Shown here in pieces: positions 58,201 to 64,000 of a DNA stretch of 64,000 bases. A program made the position numbers and the translations under genes. The DNA comes from Turnera subulata. Lineage: Eukaryota; Streptophyta; Magnoliopsida; Malpighiales; Passifloraceae. The notes under the pieces are model-generated. The model saw nothing but the letters and a program-made list of their open reading frames with translations, was not told the origin of the DNA and ran no database searches. The first letter of the stretch is position 1, and every line of letters starts with the position of its first letter. The DNA is taken from the NCBI GenBank assembly GCA_028386065.3, contig JAKUCV010000970.1, forward strand, positions 122,781 through 186,780, given 5' to 3'.

Positions 58201-59367
58201 CATGGAAATATGCTTACGCATTTCCGGTATTCGCCCTCCTGCTGCGGAACATGGGGCTGATACTGTGTATTGGAAAAATAACGCTTCGGGCTGTTTCTCT
58301 ACTAGTTCTGCATATGATGCTCTAGTGCAGCCAGTGGCTGTCACAGTAGGCACTGAGCGGTTATGGCCCCTTATTTGGCATTGGCAGGGCCCACAACGTG
58401 TAAGAACCTTCTTGTGGCTTCTTGCAAGGGAGGTTTTGTTGACTAATGTTAGGCGGTTTCAGCGCCATCTCTGTTTGAGTGCCATCTGTCCGTGTTGTGG
58501 GAGGGCAGAGGAATCCTGTTTACATGTGATGCGAGATTGCTGTCTGGCACGTGATGTATGGGAGAGTGTGCGTTTGTTTACACCTCCGGGTTTTTATGAG
58601 CTATCTTGCTTACGACAAAGGCTTCTTTATCTTCATCGCACCTGATCTTCGACGCCATTCCATGGTGCATGTGGTTTGGTGTGTGTTGTTGGAAGTTATG
58701 GACATGGCGGAATGGGGTGGTTTTTACTGCAGATAGAGCTCCCTTCTCTCCAAAAGATTGTATTCAATCTTTTTGCAAGGCTATTCTTTTGGCTCACTCT
58801 CGGGCAATGGTGACGGATGGTGGCGGTCCTTGCCAAGTTTCACTTGGAGGGGTACGATGGGTTGCACCGAGTCCAGGTTGGGTAAAACTCAACTGTGATG
58901 GTGCGGTATCGGTCCCTGGACGGAAGGCGGCTGCTGGTGTGGTGCTTCGTGGGGCTGCTGGCTTATGGATTCAAGGTTTTGCATTTAACATTGGCTACTG
59001 TTCGGTGTTGAATGCGGAGCTTTGGGGATTATTGGTGGGTTTACAGATGGCTTATGACAGGGGTTTTCGGCAGGTGGAGGTTGAGTTAGATTCACTGGAT
59101 GTTGTTCGGCAATTGCAGCATCCTTATGCAGAGGTGCGGCGGGGGGGTTCGCTAGTCCGGTCTATGCGAGCTCTGTTTGCCCGACATTGGTGCGTCCGGA
59201 TTCAGCATGTGATTCGAGAGGCGAATTCTTGTGCGGACTGGTTAGCTAAGTATGCCTTTCAGCTTCCCCTTGGGGTTACGATGTTACCCGATGTTCCTGC
59301 AGGCTGCCTTGGAGTTATTTTAAGCGATCTGCAAAGTTCGACCTGTTCTCCTTGTAACTTGGTGTAA
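55229..59367 (+). pseudogene. LINE ORF2: endonuclease, reverse transcriptase, RNase H (broken)
   Basis: The endonuclease starts MIRLLCWNCRGAG (normally near the beginning of the domain, so an earlier start is possible) and includes LTETRISG, GDFHAI and GSDHRPVLIDL. The reverse transcriptase shows LVLIPKIEQP, FRPIGLCNVLHK, IPGRHVTDNIV, the RGVRQGDPISP block and the catalytic FADDM. A zf-RVT region follows (CPCCGRAEESCLHVMRDC), then RNase H (LNCDGAVS, NAELWGL, ELDSLDVV). The frame is interrupted by TAG at 56009, 56528 and 57629 and shifts near 58610-58640. Four codes in one frame otherwise fit a single polyprotein, so the damage is light. No activity is expected from this copy. Confidence 0.9.
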
Positions 59368-59425
59368 CACCAAGCTGTTCTAGTTTTCTTCTCATTCCCT
59401 TTCAAAAAAAAGAAATCATCTCACA

Positions 59426-59732
59426 CCAATTGGTTGACAAAAATAATGAAACCATAAGATAATAGGAAAAAAAAAACGGTGAATGGGAGAGATATGGATA
59501 CAAAGGGAAATCATAACTATTAATTAATAAGAGAAAATGAAAGCATTGCATGCATATATTATAAGTCAATATACCAAATGCCAAAGATGGGTTAAACCCA
59601 TGATTCAACACAATATAAGGCAGTATTATTGCAGAATTTAAGGTGATTAGTGCTTTTGCATCCACTAATTAAAAATAATGCAATATTAAAAAACCTATAC
59701 GTCATTTACGCAAGTGAAAGTTAACCAAAATA
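59426..59732 (-). other. 3' flank of chimeric module copy 3
   Basis: Shared with 38050-38379. No gene is seen. The LINE inserted at its boundary. Confidence 0.5.
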
Positions 59733-60451
59733 TTAAGCGCCACTGAGTTGTTTCAGTTCCGTCTCTATTGCCTCCACCTTCAAAAGCAATCCCTCCACCT
59801 TCGGAAGCAATGCCTCCAGATTCTCCATCTTTTCCATCTGACAATTCATCAATTCTTTGAGTTCCTTCAAAGCGATCGTCACCTTCACCTTTACATCTTT
59901 AATTATACCTTCACAGATGTTCTTGAGGTCAAGGAGGGACAAGCAACGTTTTTAATGTAATTATTAGAGTATGGCCTAATATTAATTTTTTTTTCTATAA
60001 AAAAAAAAGGATATCTGGCGCAATCCCAATTGCATCTCACTGTCACTGAGGTTGGCACCGGCAGGGACAAGTCTGGATAGGTCGGATTTTAGATCTTCGA
60101 GAAAAACATACGACAAACAAATAAGTTTTCTTTTAGTAAAAACAAAGAAACATAAAACAAACCAGGCACTGACAGAAAACGTATTATATATTTAGTTATA
60201 TTATATAAAACCCTCTGCACCCTACTAACTACCCTGACCAAACCTAGCTTGCATAACAAAGAAGAAAAAAAGAGCAAGAAACGCAACATACATACCCAGA
60301 CGGAACTTATCAAGAATATCAAGGATGTAACGAAGAAGAGAGGCTTGTTGAGGAGAAGCTCCGGCGGCGGAGGAATGGACTTCTTGGTTAATGTTGAGAG
60401 TGGCAAATAGGCTAGGCATAGATGATCTTGATCGACTGTGTTTCCCGCCAT
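59733..60451 (-). CDS. Chimeric gene copy 3: importin-9 5' module plus coiled-coil exon
   Basis: Exon 2 at 60015-60094 (LKSDLSRLVPAGANLSDSEM) ends CGC CAG before ATATCCTT. Exon 3 at 59733-59918 reads ICEGIIKDVKVKVTIALKEL and ends KQLSGA, a longer coiled coil than in copy 2. Exon 1 has lost about eight bases, so the MAGNTVDQDH start (60451) is out of frame. A downstream ATG at 60419 (MPSLFATLNINQEV) is in frame and would give about 129 residues with exon 1 as 60296-60419. Whether that start is used is unknown. The same U12-like signals as in copy 2 are present. Exon 3 differs from copy 2 mostly by substitutions and in-frame indels, which suggests the frame was kept for some time. Confidence 0.45.
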
Positions 60452-60599
60452 GGGTTCTCGATAACAAACAAAGAAGTAAGAAAGGAATTAGAAAAGCAAT
60501 CTTTTTTTTGCTTTCTCGATGCTCCCTCAGAATTGGTAGTGGTGGTGGAGGAGTGGCTTTGTGTGTTGCTTGTGTGTGGTTTTACAGTTTTCGCTTATA

Positions 60600-60690
60600 C
60601 GGGCCGGGGAGAGGGTCCGTCAAGTGGGCCTTAAATTTTAATCCGGAGGGTACGTCTTGGACTTCTTTTAGGCCCATCTATGTTACTTCT
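60600..60690 (-). promoter_or_regulatory. Duplicated importin-9 promoter, copy 3
   Basis: GTGGGCC near 60626 and GGCCCA near 60672 repeat the site II-like motifs of the original promoter in the same order and spacing as copy 2. Confidence 0.45.
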
Positions 60691-60699
60691 TTTTCATCT

Positions 60700-61560
60700 T
60701 AAACCTTTCTTTTTAGAGAGGTAAAAAAAAAAATAAATAAAGAGAGAGAGAAAGAAGAGTAATTAAATCCTCAAGTCACCCCATATTTTCCTTAACATGA
60801 CCTCTATTTTAAAAATTAAATTAATTAATTTCATATGAAAATGTAATTATATTCACTAAAATTCGGCAAATTAAATTTTTCGCCAACTATAATTATTCTG
60901 TCATATAAAGTAATAACGACCCAAATCTTTTTCTGTTCATATCAAACAGAATATATTAACTTAAAGAATAAATCACCTTAGTTAAAAACAGTGATGTTTT
61001 GTGCCTGGGAATTGTGAATGGAGATGCAAATCCTATACTTCAATAGATAGTTTATTGGAGGACAATTTCCTTCAGTTTAATTAATTTTGCTTCTTCAAGG
61101 CATGGGTTCAGACGTTCAGCACTTCACTATTGTCTAGAATGCGCCAACTTCAACTTTACTTTCTAAAACGTGTAATTGGTGGACTTCCTGCAATCTTCTT
61201 CACATTAAGCGGGGCATTAAATGAATTTCTCGAATTAATTTGCTTACTGCGGCCTTCCCATATTATGTGAATTAAGTGTAAACATCGATGATCATATTGA
61301 ATAAAGAGGCTATTCATTAATGTATCGACGTTTTTCTTAATCATCATCCAAAAATTTAAGCATCACAATGTATGTTACTTGTTGTGATGCGGAGACCTAG
61401 CATCGCAGGAGTAGATTGAACAAATAAGAACAACATTGATCATCTCATAGTACAAGAATATATAAAAGTACAAGCTTCTCACTTTATTACAAACTCTTCA
61501 CTCAATTCAATCACAATACACCCAAGTATAACTAAATACAGGCAGAATACTCATTTTAGC
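60700..61560. other. Unit spacer
   Basis: Corresponds to 39400-40500 without the SINE-like insert and to 63180-64000. No gene is seen. Its right end matches the 3' flank of DUF1262 genes. Confidence 0.6.
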
Positions 61561-61578
61561 ATAAAAAAAGGTAAATAC

Positions 61579-61935
61579 TCATTCCCATTTGCTCCTAATT
61601 TGATTAGTGTGCCTGAACTCATGGGTGAGCACTAAGCTTCCACCCATTCTCTTCAATACAAACCTCTCAACCAACACATAGCAACCAAATTTCTTCCACC
61701 CACCAATGCCTCCAAACTCCTCCATCCGCTTAACTCTCAGTTTTTCCTTATCAGTCCCACCCGCAGCCCACCCGAAATTCTCTTCCTCCAACTTCATCCT
61801 CTCAATAATTGCTAAACTTAAACCCACATCATTACCTCTCCTAAACCACATCACTCCATCAACCACATCCTTATGTGTTACTCTCCTCCCATCAACAGTA
61901 ACCACTTCACCTTCAACCACAACATCCACATAATT
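61579..61935 (-). pseudogene. DUF1262 copy D, C-terminal half only
   Basis: Encodes from MDVVVEGEVVTVDGRRVTHK to the usual end HTNQIRSKWE, about 116 residues, without frame breaks. Everything upstream (exon 1 and the first half of exon 2) is missing. At 61936-61975 the sequence passes directly into the U12 intron of an importin-9 5' module, so a deletion fused the two genes. Confidence 0.88.
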
Positions 61936-61975
61936 TATTTACAACATATTTTTTTTTTTAAAAAAAAAAGGATAT

Positions 61976-62491
61976 CTGGCGCACTGCCAAAAGCACCTGC
62001 CTGGTGTCGGTGCCGGCCGGAAAAAATCTGGATAGGGCGGCTTGATCTAAACCTTCTGAGAAAAAATACGACAAACGAATAAGTTTTCTTTTGGTAGAAA
62101 GAAACAAGCATAAGTTAGTTCCTCATTAAACAAGCCAGGCACTAACATAATAAAACTAACAGAAAACAAGCATATATTATTAAAACCCTCTGCACCCTGC
62201 TAACTACCCTGTGACCAAACCTCCTAGCTTGCATAATAAAGAAGACAGAAAGAGCAAGAAACGCGCGCAACATACATACCCACAAGTAACTTATATGTCA
62301 AGAACGTAACGAGGAATTAAGGACATGCATGGATAAAAAAGAAAATTGAGAGAGAGGGAGGGACCTGGTAGAGGAGAGGCTTGTTGAGGAGAAGCTCCGG
62401 CGGAGGAACGGACTTCTTGGTTAACGTCGAGAGTGGTAAATAGGCTATTGAGTAGGCATAGCTGATCTTGATCGACTGTGTTTCCCGCCAT
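61976..62491 (-). pseudogene. Importin-9 5' module, copy 4, fused to DUF1262 D
   Basis: Exon 1 (62365-62491) MAGNTVDQDQLCLLNSLFTT with the original donor (CTACCAG|GTCCC), exon 2 (61976-62052) LDQAALSRFFPAGTDTRQVL, then CGC CAG and ATATCCTT. Only about 39 bases of the intron remain before DUF1262 sequence, so the U12 acceptor is gone. Read-through of the intron meets a stop after about 13 codons. The first two exons are open and could still be transcribed from the copied promoter. Confidence 0.65.
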
Positions 62492-62520
62492 AGGTTCTTG
62501 ATAACAAACAAACAAAGAAN

Positions 62521-62961
62521 ATAAGTTTTCTTTTGGTAGAAAGAAACAAGCATAAGTTAGTTCCTCATTAAACAAGCCAGGCACTAACATAATAAAACTA
62601 ACAGAAAACAAGCATATATTATTAAAACCCTCTGCACCCTGCTAACTACCCTGTGACCAAACCTCCTAGCTTGCATAATAAAGAAGACAGAAAGAGCAAG
62701 AAACGCGCGCAACATACATACCCACAAGTAACTTATATGTCAAGAACGTAACGAGGAATTAAGGACATGCATGGATAAAAAAGAAAATTGAGAGAGAGGG
62801 AGGGACCTGGTAGAGGAGAGGCTTGTTGAGGAGAAGCTCCGGCGGAGGAACGGACTTCTTGGTTAACGTCGAGAGTGGTAAATAGGCTATTGAGTAGGCA
62901 TAGCTGATCTTGATCGACTGTGTTTCCCGCCATAGGTTCTTGATAACAAACAAACAAAGAA
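62521..62961 (-). repeat. Exact 441-bp repeat of 62079-62519 across a single N
   Basis: The block begins ATAAGTTTTCTTTTGG and ends AAACAAACAAAGAA in both copies, with a lone N at 62520 between them. I saw no difference on comparing the printed lines. It contains a second exon 1 (62807-62933). It most likely marks two contig ends that were not merged. Confidence 0.85.
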
Positions 62962-64000
62962 GAAGAAAGAAAGGAATTAGAAAAGCAATCTTTTTGCTTC
63001 CTCGATACTCTCTCAAATTTGGTGCCGGTGGTCGTGGTGGAGTGCCTTTGTGTTTTCGCTTGTGTGTGTAATGAGAAGAGGGAGAGTTGGGGTTTTATAG
63101 TTTTTGCTTCTATGGGGGAAGAGGGTCCGTCAACTTCTTTTAGGCCCATCTATGCTACGTCTTGCAGGAGTGCTTTATAGATGTATGCCTTTTTCATCTT
63201 AAACCTTTCTTTTTAGAGAGGAAAAAAAAAGAAAAAAAAAGAGTAATTAAATCCTCTAGTCACCCCATATTTTTCTTAATAGGACCTCTATTTTTAAACT
63301 TAAATTAGTTAATTTCACATGAAAATATAATTATATTAACTAAAATCCTGCAACTCAAAATTTTCGCCAACTATAATTATTCTGTCATAAAAAGTAATAC
63401 GACCCAAATCTTTTTCTGTTCAATGTCAAACAGAATATATTAACTTAAAGAATAAAACCTATAGTTAAAAAACGTGATGTTATGTGCCTGGGAATTGTGA
63501 ATGGAGGAGATGCAAATCCTATACTTCAATAGTTATTGGAGGACAATTTCCTTCAGTTTGATTTTGCCTCTTCAAGGTATGGGTTCAGTACTTCATGACC
63601 ATTGTCTAGACAGACCATGCGCCAACTTCAACTTTACTTTCTAAAACGTAATTGGTGGACTTCCTCCAATCTTCTTCACAGTAGGTGGGACAGCAAATGA
63701 ATCTCCCGAAATAATTTGCTTACTGCGGCCCTTCCCAGATTATGTAAATTACGTGTAAACATCCATGATCATATATTAAGTAAACAGGCTATTCATTATT
63801 TTATTGATGTTTTTCTTAATTATCATCCAAAAATTTAAGCATCACAATGTATGTTACTTGTTGTGATGCGGAGACCTAGCATGGCAGGAGTAAATTGAAC
63901 ATGAACATAAGGACAACATAGATCATCTCATAGTACAAGAAATATATAAAAAATACAAGCTTCTCACTTTATTACAAACTCTTCACTCAATTCAATCACA
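62962..64000. other. Promoter and spacer of the last 5' module
   Basis: Matches 60470-61500 from the promoter into the DUF1262 3' flank. The last bases correspond to about 61440-61520, so another DUF1262 gene on the minus strand is expected roughly 60-100 bases beyond the window. No gene inside. Confidence 0.6.

Larger units (their letters stand above)
53224..59410 (+). mobile_element. L1-type LINE, near full length
   Basis: Flanked by AGATATCATCTCACA (53209-53223) and AGAAATCATCTCACA (59411-59425), a 15-bp target-site duplication with one mismatch; the empty site is at 38036-38050. It contains ORF1, an ORF2 with endonuclease, reverse transcriptase, zinc region and RNase H in order, and a short A-tail (59404-59410). 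It is disabled by in-frame TAG codons and one frameshift. Confidence 0.93.

Noticed and set aside
59748..59960. 70-residue plus-strand frame with HLHLRK-type repeats
   Set aside because: Antisense of the coiled-coil exon; heptad-like codon use on the other strand explains it.
1..64000. CRISPR array, prokaryotic operons, rRNA or tRNA genes
   Set aside because: None seen; the repeats present are retrotransposon-derived or segmental.

Overview
This window is nuclear DNA from a flowering plant, most likely a eudicot. Protein-coding genes are split by short GT-AG introns in AT-rich DNA, the families (importin-9, DUF1262, plant mobile domain) are of plant type, and Copia, Ty3 and L1-type retrotransposons are nested throughout. 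I cannot name the species. No rRNA, tRNA or CRISPR feature was seen.

Layout. 1-12190 (minus strand): one large importin-9 (IPO9-type karyopherin) gene of at least 28 exons that runs off the left edge; its second intron is a U12-type AT-AC intron. 12500-12640: its promoter, with site II and telo-box motifs. 12661-13105: a 5'-truncated LINE. 13815-16319: a 2.5 kb solo LTR with a 27-bp minisatellite. 16500-18550: a decayed importin-9 fragment (exons 5-3) holding a second solo LTR. From 18950 to 64000 the window is a segmental tandem array. Each unit holds, on the minus strand, a DUF1262 gene, a promoter plus exons 1-2 of importin-9 joined to new 3' sequence, and a degraded second DUF1262 copy. 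Three DUF1262 genes look intact (A 19320-20608, B 26636-27910, C 40514-41736), one is truncated (D 61579-61935), and three are pseudogenes (about 21230-22450, 37100-37950, 52560-53140).

The array has been split by transposons whose target-site duplications are visible, and the empty site can be read in a sister unit for several of them. These are a twin-primed ORF1-only LINE (22541-25027), a Ty1/copia element with an intact pol (28893-36390, with a 431-base N gap), a SINE-like retroposon (39986-40247), a 9.7 kb Tat-like non-autonomous LTR element carrying an antisense plant-mobile-domain gene (42584-52305), and a near full-length L1-type LINE (53224-59410) whose three ORF2 stop codons are all TAG.

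The most unusual system is the importin-9 5' module. Its promoter, exon 1 and exon 2 have been copied at least four times. In two copies exon 2, still followed by the ATATCCTT U12 donor, lies in front of a novel coiled-coil exon preceded by a U12-like branch site and an AC acceptor. The reading frame is open across both predicted splice joins in copy 2, giving a predicted chimeric protein of about 132 residues. In another copy the same module is fused into the middle of a DUF1262 gene. A 441-bp block repeated on both sides of a single N at 62520 is probably an assembly artefact.
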